From Halomonas sp. TD01 (GTDB lineage: Bacteria; Pseudomonadota; Gammaproteobacteria; Pseudomonadales; Halomonadaceae): 64,000 bases of DNA. Position numbers and translations under genes: made by a program. Numbering within the stretch: the stretch's first letter is position 1; every line of letters starts with the position of its first letter. Below the pieces are notes generated by a model, which ran no database searches, was not told where the DNA came from, and saw only the letters and a list, made by a program, of their open reading frames with translations. The stretch covers positions 2,232,001-2,296,000 of the forward strand of contig NZ_OV350343.1 of NCBI RefSeq assembly GCF_923868895.1, read 5' to 3'. Positions 10,889-20,263 of the stretch are shown in pieces.

Positions 10889-10914
10889 CAACAGAGGGCC
10901 GCAGCCCTCTGTTG
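10889..10914 (-). terminator. Hairpin after the betaine-binding protein gene
   Basis: CAACAGAGGG and CCCTCTGTTG form a perfect 10-bp stem with a CCGCAG loop, 23 bp past the stop of the minus-strand binding protein gene. The following minus-strand bases are T-rich but without a long T run. It separates this gene from the BCCT gene. Confidence 0.65.
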
Positions 10915-10936
10915 CTTCATCGTCTGGCTAATGGCA

Positions 10937-11809
10937 TTAACTATTAAGCCACTGCTCTACCACTTCTTGATTATCTTCAACCCACTGCTTAGCATTTTCA
11001 TAGGGGTCGCTGCCATCTTCCTGATTCATCAGCATGACTTCGCCCATCTGCTCGGGTGTCCACTCGAAGGCGTCAAGAATGGCGTAGGCTTCTGGCATGT
11101 CATCTTTTAGGCCTTGGCGTACCACGGTATGAATCTGCTCGGCACCGCCATAGACATTTTCTGGGTCATCAAGGTATTTCAGGTCAAAGCGGGCAAACAT
11201 CCAGTGTGGCGTCCAGCCAGTCACCACAACATCTTCTTCATTGTTAATAGCGCTTGAAAGCGCGGCGGTCATGGTGGCACCGCTACCGCTACGCAGGCGC
11301 AGCCCGAGGTCATAGGTATCCACGACCTCTTCAGTAAGAGCCATCAGGCCCGCACCGGGGTCAATACCGATGATCTCGCCGTTAAAGCTGTCGGCGTTGT
11401 CGTTTAGGTCAGCGATAGAATCAACATCTGTATAAGCCGGCACTACCAAACCTAGCTTGGTGCCATCCAAGTTCATGCCGAGATCTTCAAGTTTGTCACC
11501 TACACGCTCCATGTAGTCAGCGTGGGTGGTGGGTAGCCAAGCGGCAACAATGGCATCGGCGTCGCCAGTAGAAAGCGCCTGGAACATCGCAGCGGCAGAA
11601 AGTGAGGTTAGCTCAACTTCGAAACCCGCTTGTTCTAATACAGCAGCGACTACGTTGGTAGACGCTACTTCAGACGACCATTCAACATAGGCAAGGTTGA
11701 TAGTGCCCTGATCTTGGGCATGGGCCAAACTTCCAGCGGCAACGCCAGTGCCGGCAATGAGGGCTAATGAGGCGAGGCGGATGCGGTGATTCAACGTACG
11801 ACTTTTCAT
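10937..11809 (-). CDS. Glycine betaine ABC transporter substrate-binding protein
   Basis: A periplasmic binding protein of the OpuAC family, 290 residues, which captures glycine betaine or a similar quaternary amine for the ProVW-type importer. A signal peptide (to about residue 31, ending GSLAHA) precedes the mature domain. Aromatic residues in LAYVEWSSEVAS, AAWLPTTHADYM and VTGWTPHWMFARFDL lie where the ligand-binding aromatic cage is expected. It is separated from the permease gene by a 193-bp gap, so it may also have its own promoter or processing site. Confidence 0.9.
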   Translation of the reverse strand: MKSRTLNHRIRLASLALIAGTGVAAGSLAHAQDQGTINLAYVEWSSEVASTNVVAAVLEQAGFEVELTSLSAAAMFQALSTGDADAIVAAWLPTTHADYMERVGDKLEDLGMNLDGTKLGLVVPAYTDVDSIADLNDNADSFNGEIIGIDPGAGLMALTEEVVDTYDLGLRLRSGSGATMTAALSSAINNEEDVVVTGWTPHWMFARFDLKYLDDPENVYGGAEQIHTVVRQGLKDDMPEAYAILDAFEWTPEQMGEVMLMNQEDGSDPYENAKQWVEDNQEVVEQWLNS

Positions 11810-12002
11810 TCACTTGCTCCTTGGGGAAATAGTCCTGGCGTCTATCAATATAGTGGTTAAGCGCCACAACCGTAGTAAGAATGCTTTCCAACGTTACGTA
11901 ACTAAAAATTTATAGGCGTGCTATCAGCATGCACATGCAAAAAGAGTGGATCAAGAAGATCGGTCAACGCAGCTCGATGGTGGCCGCGTGACCTTCCTTG
12001 AT

Positions 12003-12839
12003 TCACTGTGAGCGGCGTGTTTTCCGTAATGATTGGGTTAAACGGTCAAGCAGCATGGCCAGAATGACCACGGCGATACCCGCTTCAAATCCATCACCGG
12101 GGCGTAGCCGCTGAATCGCGCGCCACACTTCGCTACCCAGGCCGTCTGCACCAATCATGGCGGCGATAACCACCATTGAAAGTGCCAGCATAATGGTCTG
12201 GTTAATACCTGCCATCACTGTTGGTAGCGAGAGTGGAAGCTGAACCTTGAAAAGTTTTTGGCTGCGCGTCGCGCCATAGGCATCGGCGGCTTCGATAAGC
12301 TCAACCGGTACCTGACGGATACCTAACGTTGTGAAACGAATAGCAGGCGGCATCGAGAAAATCACCGTCGCAAAAATGGCGGATACGGAGCCAATGCCGA
12401 AAAATGGAATCGCCGGTATCAGGTAAACAAACGCAGGCATGGTCTGCATGAAGTCCAATATCGGCATAATCAATCGGTAAAGCCGATTAGATAATGCCGC
12501 CGCAATGCCTACAGGTAATGCGATAACCACAGCAACCAGGGTCGCGAAGACCACTAGCGTGAGCGTCTCAATCATCGGGTTCCAAAGGCCCAGGTTCCAA
12601 ATTAAGGCTAGCCCGGCCACTGAACCAATCGCTAAGCGAACACCCGCTAACTTCCAGCAGAGTAGGGTGATTAACCCAAGTAGCGCCCACTCAGGTAACC
12701 ACATCAAGCTATCGTTTAGGACGTCTATGCCGGTTTGAGTAAAGCGTGAAATTGCCCGGGTTACAGATGAGTATTCGCTGGTCAACCAGGTCAGGCCGCT
12801 TTCAATCCAATCGCCAAGGGGGATGCTTGGAATATCCAT
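12003..12839 (-). CDS. proW: Glycine betaine/proline ABC transporter permease
   Basis: Inner-membrane permease of the betaine ABC importer, 278 residues, shorter than E. coli ProW (354) because it lacks the long N-terminal tail. It has about six membrane segments and the EAA coupling loop (ELIEAADAYGATRSQKLFKVQLPLSLPTVMAG), which contacts the ATPase. The ATG overlaps the stop of the upstream ATPase gene (TAATG), indicating translational coupling. Confidence 0.91.
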   Translation of the reverse strand: MDIPSIPLGDWIESGLTWLTSEYSSVTRAISRFTQTGIDVLNDSLMWLPEWALLGLITLLCWKLAGVRLAIGSVAGLALIWNLGLWNPMIETLTLVVFATLVAVVIALPVGIAAALSNRLYRLIMPILDFMQTMPAFVYLIPAIPFFGIGSVSAIFATVIFSMPPAIRFTTLGIRQVPVELIEAADAYGATRSQKLFKVQLPLSLPTVMAGINQTIMLALSMVVIAAMIGADGLGSEVWRAIQRLRPGDGFEAGIAVVILAMLLDRLTQSLRKTRRSQ

Positions 12840-14041
12840 TACTGTTCTCCTGCTCGTGCTAATTCATCCAGTACCGCGCCCTTCACAACGACACCAAGCA
12901 ACCGCTGCTGCTCGTCAATGATGGCTATGGGGAAGCTTTTATCGCTAAACATAGCGAACAGGTTTTGCAGGGGTTCTTCTGGAGGGACTTTGCGGAAGTC
13001 TTGAGTCAGGTAATCAGTAATCGTTTCTGACTTGGCATCAATAGCCTTGCTTGCCGACTCGGCCTCTAACAGACCTATTAGGCGGCGGTCACGATCAGTG
13101 ACATAAATTGAATCAATACTATGGTCACGCATACGGTGTAGTGCAGTGCGCGGGCCGTCGCTTTCACGGGCGGTAGAACGCACGGGGCGCATGGCGCTCT
13201 CGGCGGTTAACACCCGCGAACGATCGACGCCTTCGATAAAGCGGCGTACGTAGTCATCAGCAGGTTGGGTTAATATTTCTTCCGGTGTACCGATCTGTAC
13301 GACTTCGCCATCTTTAAGTAGCACGATGCGGTCGCCAATATTGAGTGCTTCATCTAAATCGTGGGTGATGAAGACGGTTGTTTTCTGCATTTTAGATTGC
13401 AGTTGTAACAGTTCTTGCTGCATATCCTTTCGGATTAAAGGATCAAGCGCTGAAAAGGCTTCATCCATTAATAGCACGGTGGAATCATTCGCCAGGGCAC
13501 GGGCTAGACCGACACGCTGCTGCATACCACCGGAAAGCTGATTCGGATAAGCCTCTTCCCAGCCATCTAGCCCCACTTGCGTTAGCGCATTTTGGGCAAT
13601 TTGCTTACGCTCTACTTTATCTACACCGCGAATTTCAAGCCCGAACTCGGCGTTTTGGCGTACCGTGCGGTGCGGGAAAAGCGCAAAGTTTTGAAAAACC
13701 ATTGAAAAATGGCGGCGGCGACACTCTAAAAGCGCTTTCTCACTTAGCGTGGGAATGTTTTCGCCATCAATTATGATTTCACCTTCAGTGGTATCAATCA
13801 GGCGATTTAGGCAACGAATTAACGTTGACTTGCCAGAACCAGAAAGCCCCATGATGACGAGCAGTTCGCCTTCATAGACGTCGAATGAAATGTTTGATAG
13901 ACCTAGCGTTTGGCCAGTTTTCTCAAGAATTTCAGGGCGTTTTAAACCTTGGTCGCGAAGTTCAAGGGCTTTTTTCGGCAGTTTGCCAAATACCTTGCTT
14001 AAGCCGCGGACCTGAATTTTGACAGGGCGGGTTTCGTCCAT
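12839..14041 (-). CDS. proV: Glycine betaine/proline ABC transporter ATP-binding protein
   Basis: The ATPase of the betaine importer, 400 residues, the usual ProV length. It has Walker A GLSGSGKST, Q-loop SMVFQNFALFPHRTV, signature LSGGMQQRVGLARAL, Walker B VLLMDEAFSALD and the H-loop THDLDEAL. A tandem CBS-like pair occupies the C terminus (about 275-395). In OpuA-type systems this senses ionic strength and gates transport. First gene of the minus-strand order ATPase, permease, binding protein. Confidence 0.93.
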   Translation of the reverse strand: MDETRPVKIQVRGLSKVFGKLPKKALELRDQGLKRPEILEKTGQTLGLSNISFDVYEGELLVIMGLSGSGKSTLIRCLNRLIDTTEGEIIIDGENIPTLSEKALLECRRRHFSMVFQNFALFPHRTVRQNAEFGLEIRGVDKVERKQIAQNALTQVGLDGWEEAYPNQLSGGMQQRVGLARALANDSTVLLMDEAFSALDPLIRKDMQQELLQLQSKMQKTTVFITHDLDEALNIGDRIVLLKDGEVVQIGTPEEILTQPADDYVRRFIEGVDRSRVLTAESAMRPVRSTARESDGPRTALHRMRDHSIDSIYVTDRDRRLIGLLEAESASKAIDAKSETITDYLTQDFRKVPPEEPLQNLFAMFSDKSFPIAIIDEQQRLLGVVVKGAVLDELARAGEQ

Positions 14042-14422
14042 CAGCGGTGCCTATTGCGTGAATGAGCAGCCTTGTGTCGTTGCTCAGCTCGCTTCCCAGT
14101 ACCAGATGGCTTTCCCTGCAAACAGCGACACAAAACGGTTCATAATTAAAAATTAAGTTAAGGTTTGGTTATTTATTAATATTTATTATACATAAGTGGG
14201 TAGGGTGTGTCACAACGCCCCTTCCACCAAGCGTCAAAAGTCGTCACATGTGTCAGTTTGAACCCGCAGTAACAATTCGCTCGGGATTCAGTTTATGTTT
14301 TTTTATTTTTTTAAAGTTATGATTTTTATATTAATTTTTAATGATTAAGGTTGTTTGGCGTGAATCGTGTATTGAGGTATGTAGTTAAGCGATATTTTTT
14401 GGTTAGAAGGGAGGTAAGCCTT
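14042..14422. promoter_or_regulatory. AT-rich divergent promoter region, proV / lipoprotein
   Basis: About 380 bp without a gene between the divergent betaine operon and the lipoprotein gene. Positions 14150-14200 and 14290-14345 are strongly AT-rich, in contrast to the flanking GC-rich coding DNA. No single promoter can be assigned with confidence. A GGGAGGT ribosome site lies just before 14423. The frame opening at 14351 is upstream of this site and is not taken as the start. Confidence 0.5.
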
Positions 14423-14851
14423 ATGGATAAACACGTTAATCAAGTTACCAAACGCCCCCGTGTACTTACTCTGTGCATGTTAGCGGCCACCGTAAGCACA
14501 CTTGCGCTCGCCGGTTGTGGTAATGGTGACGACGCTATGCCGCCTGCTGAACAGCCAGAAACGATGGAGCAGGACGCAACCTCTTCTACTGGACAAACAT
14601 CTACTGCGAACGATAATGCCGCTATGGGCACTACGTCGGATCCTATGATGAACGATGAACCCGCAGTAGCAGATGACCCTGCCATGAGCGACCCAGGGCT
14701 AAGCGATGATGCAGCGGCATCACAAGAACCGATGCCCAGTGAAGACGTTAGCAACGTAGAAGATCCCGAGGAAAATCCAGGATTTGGTGAAGGCACCGAC
14801 CCGATGCCAGGTGCTGATGAGAACGACGATGAGATGAACAACGGTCAGTAA
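14423..14851 (+). CDS. Acidic Met/Asp/Pro-rich lipoprotein
   Basis: A predicted lipoprotein of 142 residues. After a basic N terminus (KRPRV) and hydrophobic stretch, the lipobox LALAGC puts the lipidated cysteine near residue 32. The remaining 110 residues are low-complexity and highly acidic, rich in Met, Pro, Ser and Ala (repeated DPMM, DPAMSDPG, EPMPSEDV, DPMPGADE), with no recognisable fold. No family is recognised. Acidic disordered lipoproteins are common in halophiles, but the function is unknown. Start chosen for GGGAGGT at 14409-14415. It is followed by two hairpins. Confidence 0.75.
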   Translation: MDKHVNQVTKRPRVLTLCMLAATVSTLALAGCGNGDDAMPPAEQPETMEQDATSSTGQTSTANDNAAMGTTSDPMMNDEPAVADDPAMSDPGLSDDAAASQEPMPSEDVSNVEDPEENPGFGEGTDPMPGADENDDEMNNGQ

Positions 14852-14931
14852 TCGTTAACGCTCCCTACGATGATAAATCGACCCAGCTGTCTGTTCCCTG
14901 CGGCTGCTCCACACGGTTTATCATCCTTTTC

Positions 14932-14956
14932 CCCCCGCGCCCGCGGGGGTTTTTTT
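14932..14956 (+). terminator. Strong GC-rich terminator after the lipoprotein gene
   Basis: CCCCCGCG and CGCGGGGG form a perfect 8-bp stem with a two-base loop, followed by seven T. A second, weaker long-range hairpin lies just upstream: GATGATAAA at 14869 pairs with TTTATCATC at 14917. Confidence 0.88.
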
Positions 14957-15096
14957 GTGGCAGTGACTATGTTGGAAAGCCATCTTTAAAAAGAGGGAAT
15001 CCAACGCATGCCCTATTTTTGCATGTAGCGCAAAGCCTGTCGGCATATACACAGATAGCCGGTCTCACTGTTTAGTGGCCGGCAATTTGCACCAAG

Positions 15097-16512
15097 TTAT
15101 TCCTCGTTATCTTCCAAACGACGATAAAGCGTTCGTCGAGCAATACCCAACACTTCAGCAGTACGCCGCTTATTGCCGCCGGTGGCTTCTAACACTTTGC
15201 GTATATAGCGCTTTTCTACTTCTTCCAGGCTGGGCCAACGGGTAGGCGCAGGCGCTGGAACTTGAGTGCCGGGCAACACTTCGCCGCTGAGTGTCGGCGT
15301 TATTTCCGAGCCGTTATGTTGGCTGGCCTGTTCGCGCAGCCGCTCTGGCAAATCTTTGTGTTGCAATACACCTTCTTCACTCAATGTTACGGCCCGCATA
15401 ATGGCGTTTTCCAGTTCGCGTACGTTGCCTGGGTAGGTGTAGTTCAGCAGGCTATTCAGGGCTTCGGGCTCAATTTGTTCAACCTGCTTGCTCTGCGCTT
15501 CAGCATGTTTGTCGATTAATGCAAACACGAGATGCTCAATATCGGTGCCCCGCTCACGCAGCGGAGGGATGCGCAGCGAGAACGTCTCAAGGCGATAGAA
15601 CAAGTCACTTCGGAAGTTTTCCTGTTCGATCTCTTTTTCAAGATTGCGATGAGTCGCGGCAATGATACGGACATCTACCGGTTCCTCACGTTCGCCGCCG
15701 ACTGGCCGTACGGTCTTTTCTTGCAGCGCACGTAGCAGTTTGGCCTGAAGATTAACGGGCATTTCGCCAATCTCATCCAAAAACAGGCTGCCGCCTTGAG
15801 CGCTATGAAACAGGCCACGACGCGCTTCGTTTGCCCCGGTGAATGCCCCTTTTACATGGCCAAAAAACTCACTTTCCATTAGATCGGCAGGAATGCTGGC
15901 GCAGTTAACAGGCACAAAAGGTGCTTCGTGGCGTTTGCTCTCTTGATGGATAGCGCGGGCCAATAGTTCTTTACCGGTACCACTTTCGCCTAGAATCAAA
16001 ATAGGCGCATCGCTTTTAGCAAGCCGGGATGCATCGTGAAACAGAGACTGCATGCTTGAGCTTTTTCCGACAATGCCATGAAAGTGGCTCAGCTCGGTAT
16101 CGTGAGAAAGCGACAAGCGCTGTCGCTCTAAGACGCGAAAGACCGCCTCACGAATCGCATCTAAATCCAATGGCTTGGTTAGAAAATCATCGGCTCCTAG
16201 CTTTAGCGCCTCGACAGCTTGGTCAATGGTGCCAAACGCAGTAATGACAATAATACCCAGCTCGCTGCCGCTTTGGCGCAGCTGTTGAAGCAACTGAATG
16301 CCGGTCATTCCAGGAAGACGTACATCCGTAATCATCATCGCCACAGGTGTATGGCTAAGTAGCGCCAGGGCGTCCTCGGCACTGGGAACGCCTAGCGTGT
16401 CGTAGCCCGCGTCGTTGAGCTCTTCTTCTAATAACTCACGTATAGCGGCGTCATCTTCCACTACCAATAAAGGTAAAAGGGGTTCCTGATGGGTCACAAA
16501 CGTTTTCCTCAA
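15097..16512 (-). CDS. Sigma-54-dependent NtrC-family response regulator
   Basis: A 471-residue activator of sigma-54 promoters. A receiver (1-125, phospho-acceptor D63, acidic E19-D20-D21) is followed by an AAA+ domain (about 145-380) with Walker A GESGTGKE at 175-182, the sigma-54-contacting loop GAFTGA at 222-227, and Walker B LFLDEIGE at 243-250. A Fis-type helix-turn-helix lies at the C terminus (GGNKRRTAEVLGIARRTLYRRL). All hallmark residues are present. It overlaps the kinase gene by four bases, so the two form a dedicated pair. Target genes are unknown. Confidence 0.93.
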   Translation of the reverse strand: MRKTFVTHQEPLLPLLVVEDDAAIRELLEEELNDAGYDTLGVPSAEDALALLSHTPVAMMITDVRLPGMTGIQLLQQLRQSGSELGIIVITAFGTIDQAVEALKLGADDFLTKPLDLDAIREAVFRVLERQRLSLSHDTELSHFHGIVGKSSSMQSLFHDASRLAKSDAPILILGESGTGKELLARAIHQESKRHEAPFVPVNCASIPADLMESEFFGHVKGAFTGANEARRGLFHSAQGGSLFLDEIGEMPVNLQAKLLRALQEKTVRPVGGEREEPVDVRIIAATHRNLEKEIEQENFRSDLFYRLETFSLRIPPLRERGTDIEHLVFALIDKHAEAQSKQVEQIEPEALNSLLNYTYPGNVRELENAIMRAVTLSEEGVLQHKDLPERLREQASQHNGSEITPTLSGEVLPGTQVPAPAPTRWPSLEEVEKRYIRKVLEATGGNKRRTAEVLGIARRTLYRRLEDNEE

Positions 16513-17954
16513 GCGGATGCGGTTTCACTAAGGGGGAGCGTAATCTCAAATCCAGCGCCGCCAAGGCCGCTATTAAATACGCCAATCGTCCCGCCGTGAT
16601 CGTTAATAATGCGATGTACCATGGAGAGCCCTAAGCCGCTGCCTTGGCCCACCGGTTTGGTCGTAAAGAAAGGGTCAAATACCTGCTGATGGTGCGACGC
16701 TGGAATGCCAGGTCCGTCATCTTCTACCCAAAGCGTTAGCTCTTCACTGTACTGCTTGGCACTAAGGCGTATACAGCTAACGTCAGGCGCTTGCGCTGCG
16801 TTGCGCAATAAATTGGTGAGTACCTGCACAATTTGCTGCCCATTGACCAATAAATGGGGGGTAGGGGAGGGAAGATCAATATCCAAATGGATATTTCGTG
16901 GTTCCAGCTCCTCTTCCACTAACTCACTGGCACTCAGGATAAGCTGATCCAACGCTTGTGTGCCTTTCTCTACGTTATGTTGTCTGCCTAATTCCATTAA
17001 CTGGCGAACAATTTGAACAATTCTTTCTACTTCGCCTCGAATACGGCTTAGTCGTGCACGTTCGTCGTCGCCAATGGTGTCCCTGCGGGCTAAACGCTGG
17101 GCTTGGCCATTGATGACGGTTAACGGCGCGCCAATTTCATGGGCCACACCGGCTGCTAGAACACCTAACTCGGCCAACTTTTTGGATTTGCGCAGGCGCT
17201 TTTCTAATTCGATTTCGCGCTGCCGGCGGGCATCAATATCGCGATCTTTTTCTGCCATGGCATCTAGCATGCCGTTCAAGCCTGATGCTAAGCGGCGATA
17301 TTCCGTCGGGCCATCTACGGTGGCTCGTTGGCTGCGGTCGCCATCTTCCACCAGTAACATCACGTGTAAAAGGCGATTGAGCGGCCGTTCAATATAGTGC
17401 CTAAAGCCCCACCAGATGCTAAAAACAATACCGGCAGCCCCAATCACAAACACCAGTACCGCCACAATGCTGATAAAGCCCGTATAGTTTTCGATGCCGG
17501 TATTAAGTCGGTTTACTTGCAGAACACCTTGCACCGTACCGTCTTGCGCCCGCAGCGGAATCAACGCTGAGTAGTACGTCCAGCCTTCCTGTTGGCGGTA
17601 ATTGCTGTATAGGTCATCTTGTTCGATAACCTGCTGAATCTCATTCGAAGTAAACAGGTCTTTGCCCAAACCAAGCCCATAGACCTCTCGGCCTTGGGTA
17701 TCGAACACATAAGCACCATAGATACGATGAAATGAAAAAGCGGATTGCAGCGCTTCTTCTAACGGAGTGTCGCTATCGCGAGCGACGGCGTAACTCAGAG
17801 ATGTGCCCAGTGCCCGCGTGATAATCTCAACTTCGGTTTGCAGCTTGGAACGCACGTTATCTTCCAGTGATTTGATAGCCACTAGGCTAAATACCACTAG
17901 AATGACAAACAGCGGCACGATCACCGTCAAAATAATTAAATTACGTAGTCGCAT
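16509..17954 (-). CDS. Membrane sensor histidine kinase partner of the NtrC-type regulator
   Basis: A 481-residue inner-membrane kinase. Order: TM1 (about 5-28), periplasmic sensor (about 30-160), TM2 (about 162-185), HAMP (about 186-240), a coiled coil, a HisKA with the phosphorylated histidine in AAGVAHEIGAPLTVI, and an HATPase domain with N box LLRNAAQA, VEDDGPGIP and GSGLGLSM. The H-box is of the NtrB/ZraS-like class, fitting an NtrC-type partner. The signal sensed is not predictable. Its ATG at 17954 begins a two-gene operon. Confidence 0.92.
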   Translation of the reverse strand: MRLRNLIILTVIVPLFVILVVFSLVAIKSLEDNVRSKLQTEVEIITRALGTSLSYAVARDSDTPLEEALQSAFSFHRIYGAYVFDTQGREVYGLGLGKDLFTSNEIQQVIEQDDLYSNYRQQEGWTYYSALIPLRAQDGTVQGVLQVNRLNTGIENYTGFISIVAVLVFVIGAAGIVFSIWWGFRHYIERPLNRLLHVMLLVEDGDRSQRATVDGPTEYRRLASGLNGMLDAMAEKDRDIDARRQREIELEKRLRKSKKLAELGVLAAGVAHEIGAPLTVINGQAQRLARRDTIGDDERARLSRIRGEVERIVQIVRQLMELGRQHNVEKGTQALDQLILSASELVEEELEPRNIHLDIDLPSPTPHLLVNGQQIVQVLTNLLRNAAQAPDVSCIRLSAKQYSEELTLWVEDDGPGIPASHHQQVFDPFFTTKPVGQGSGLGLSMVHRIINDHGGTIGVFNSGLGGAGFEITLPLSETASA

Positions 17955-18053
17955 CAGGCATCCATGATGAATATCAGCCGTTCATCAGTGAACAGCAGGG
18001 ACAGTGTAGACAGGCAGTATAAAGAGTAGCGGTTCAGATAACGTTAGTATGGG

Positions 18054-19235
18054 TTAATTAACCACCTGCAAACGGTAAAGGCTGCCCCGATCGCCATCGG
18101 TTAGCAAATAAATGGCGTCGCCAGGCCCTTGGCGCACATCACGAATGCGGCCAATGTGGCCGTCAAGAATAACCTCTGCATCCACAACGTTGTCGTTTTC
18201 CAATTGCAGGCGCAGCAACGTTTCGCTGGCTAAACCGCCAGCTAATAGCTGCCCCTGCCAGTCTCCAAACGCGCTGCTGGTGACTTCGGTAAGGCCCGAA
18301 GGCGCAAAACGACCCTCAAAGCGGTAAACCGAGTCGACCATGCCGGGCTTCGATTCGACTCCGATCGGCTCATTAGTCCTGTAATCATTACCCAAACTAA
18401 CTTCCGGCCAGCCATAATTACTGCCTGCTTTGATGTGATTAAGTTCATCGCCTGTGCGCGGGCCATGCTCGGTCGCCCAAATTTCACCATTGCTAAGTAC
18501 CGTCATACCCTGAATGTTGCGATTGCCCGTGGAATAAATTTCATCCAGGGTACTGTCATCGCCCACAAAAGGATTGTCATCAGGAACGTCGCCCGTGTCG
18601 GTTAAACGCAGCGTTGATCCTGCATGGTCGTCACGTGCCTGGGCTCGGGATGGGTTAACGCCGCGGTCACCAATACTCATTATTAGGGTGCCGTCTGCTA
18701 GCCATGCCAAACGAGAACCGTAATGACGGCCGGGTGAAGAGGCACGATCCTGTTCAAAAAGGTGCTCGATCTCGCCCAGTGAATCCTCTTGCCACTTAAC
18801 CCGTGAAAGTGCTGAACGGCTGTGATTACCGTCGGGTTTGCTCCAAGTGAAATAAACCCAGTTGTGTTCACCGTCACCAAATGCCGGATGTAGGGTGATA
18901 TCGAGAAGCCCGCCTTGACCCTGATGGCTGACCGTGGGTAACCCTTCAAGTGTCCGCTGGTTACCGTCTTGATCTACCAGTGTTAGTTGGCCACGGCGTT
19001 CGCTGACTAAAAAACGACCGTCAGGCAAAAAAGCAACGGCCCAAGGGCTGCTCAACCCACTAGCCACGCGTTCAAGTGACAAGGTCATCTGATCGGTTTC
19101 AATCGTATCGTGAACCATTTCTGCTTGGGCATTATTGAAAATACCTGCCAACATTAGCCCGCCAATGGCTGTCAGAAACCAGCGTTGAAAGGGAATCATT
19201 AACACTGTATGGCGTTCTTGTGCTTGGCGCATCAT
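18054..19235 (-). CDS. PQQ-dependent sugar dehydrogenase family protein
   Basis: An exported beta-propeller protein of the soluble glucose/sorbosone dehydrogenase (GSDH, YliI/Asd-like) family, about 393 residues. A signal peptide (ending NNAQA) precedes motifs typical of the family: GLSSPWAVAFLPDGRFLVSER, HQGQGGLLDITLHPAF, HYGSRLAWLADGTL, GNRNIQGMT, TEHGPRTGDELN and GSNYGWPEVS. Predicted to oxidise aldose sugars with PQQ in the periplasm. The PQQ and substrate are inferred from the family. No pqq genes lie in this window. The start is uncertain among GTG 19241, ATG 19235 and ATG 19232; AGGAG favours the ATGs. Confidence 0.88.
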   Translation of the reverse strand: MMRQAQERHTVLMIPFQRWFLTAIGGLMLAGIFNNAQAEMVHDTIETDQMTLSLERVASGLSSPWAVAFLPDGRFLVSERRGQLTLVDQDGNQRTLEGLPTVSHQGQGGLLDITLHPAFGDGEHNWVYFTWSKPDGNHSRSALSRVKWQEDSLGEIEHLFEQDRASSPGRHYGSRLAWLADGTLIMSIGDRGVNPSRAQARDDHAGSTLRLTDTGDVPDDNPFVGDDSTLDEIYSTGNRNIQGMTVLSNGEIWATEHGPRTGDELNHIKAGSNYGWPEVSLGNDYRTNEPIGVESKPGMVDSVYRFEGRFAPSGLTEVTSSAFGDWQGQLLAGGLASETLLRLQLENDNVVDAEVILDGHIGRIRDVRQGPGDAIYLLTDGDRGSLYRLQVVN

Positions 19236-19318
19236 GGTCACTCCTGTCGTCGTGGCTAGTGATGATCATGTTCCAGTTTAGCAGTGACTGCTTAAACCAG
19301 GCGGGGTTCCTTGTGTTG

Positions 19319-20194
19319 CTACATCAGAAACGCTAGCAGTATCGGCAAATACACCAGGGCAAGTAGCGTAGAGCAGAAAACGAGGCTGGCGACATACGCG
19401 GGTTCGCGCTGAGCGCGCTGGGCGAACAAGTAGTTAAACACCGCTACAGGCATGCACATTTGCAGCACTAGAATGCTTTGCGCCAGAGGGGGGAGGCCAA
19501 CCCAGCCCGCAATTAGCCACGCAGCCCCAGCAGCAAGGGGAATGCGCACCAGACTAAAGCCGATGCCGGAGCGCAGGCTTTTTACCTGGATGCTGGCTAG
19601 GGAGACGCCGAGCGTAATCAGCATAAGCGGTACGGTGAAACCAGACATTAGGTCGACTGTATTGGCCAGCCAAGGGGGAAGTGATGTATCGGTTAATAGC
19701 AGCGCCATCGAAATCAAAATGGCATAGACGGTGGGCGTTTTAAGCAACGTTTTAGTCGGGCTTCCGTTGCTATTAAGAACGGCCCCTAACGTGAACTGAA
19801 AGAGTGAGACTGTCACCATCACCGTAATGCCATAGGCAAATCCTGCGCTGCCAAAGGCATACAGGACAACGGGTAGCCCCATATTGCCGGTGTTGGGGTA
19901 CATCATTGGGGCGAGTAATACGCGCCAACTGCGGCGCAATAGTTTGGCTACCACAAAGCTCGCCGCGCCCATGGTGAGAATCACTAGGGTAGTGGCAAAC
20001 ATCATCTGCCCAAAGCTATTGGCATCAATATTAGCCCCAGAAAGTGATGCGAGCACCAGCGCGGGTGTGCCAATGTTAAACACCAACCGAGTAATAAAGT
20101 CGACGGGGTAGGGATGCCCTAAGCGTACCCATAAATATCCCAGCCCAGCACCGGCAAGTACCGGAGCCATCACGGCAAAAAGTTCGGCGAGCAT
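19319..20194 (-). CDS. AEC-family (auxin efflux carrier-like) transporter
   Basis: A 291-residue inner-membrane protein with about ten hydrophobic segments and the AEC pattern: an N-terminal FAVMAPVLAGAGLGYLWVRLG, an internal MMYPNTGNMGLPVVLYAFG motif with conserved Asn-Gly, and a C-terminal PVAVFNYLFAQRAQREP region. Bacterial members carry dicarboxylates or other organic anions, but the substrate here is unassigned. It lies beside a LysR gene on the same strand, which may control it. Confidence 0.87.
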   Translation of the reverse strand: MLAELFAVMAPVLAGAGLGYLWVRLGHPYPVDFITRLVFNIGTPALVLASLSGANIDANSFGQMMFATTLVILTMGAASFVVAKLLRRSWRVLLAPMMYPNTGNMGLPVVLYAFGSAGFAYGITVMVTVSLFQFTLGAVLNSNGSPTKTLLKTPTVYAILISMALLLTDTSLPPWLANTVDLMSGFTVPLMLITLGVSLASIQVKSLRSGIGFSLVRIPLAAGAAWLIAGWVGLPPLAQSILVLQMCMPVAVFNYLFAQRAQREPAYVASLVFCSTLLALVYLPILLAFLM

Positions 20195-20263
20195 TACTAT
20201 TCCTTGACGATGATTAGCGGCTCATTGTCGTTAATTAGGCCGCTAACTGGCAAGGTGAATTGG

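Noticed and set aside
14440-14841. 133-codon minus-strand Ser/Gly-rich frame opposite the lipoprotein
   Set aside because: Its low-complexity text is the mirror of the acidic repeats; no start site. The lipobox and ribosome site support the plus strand.
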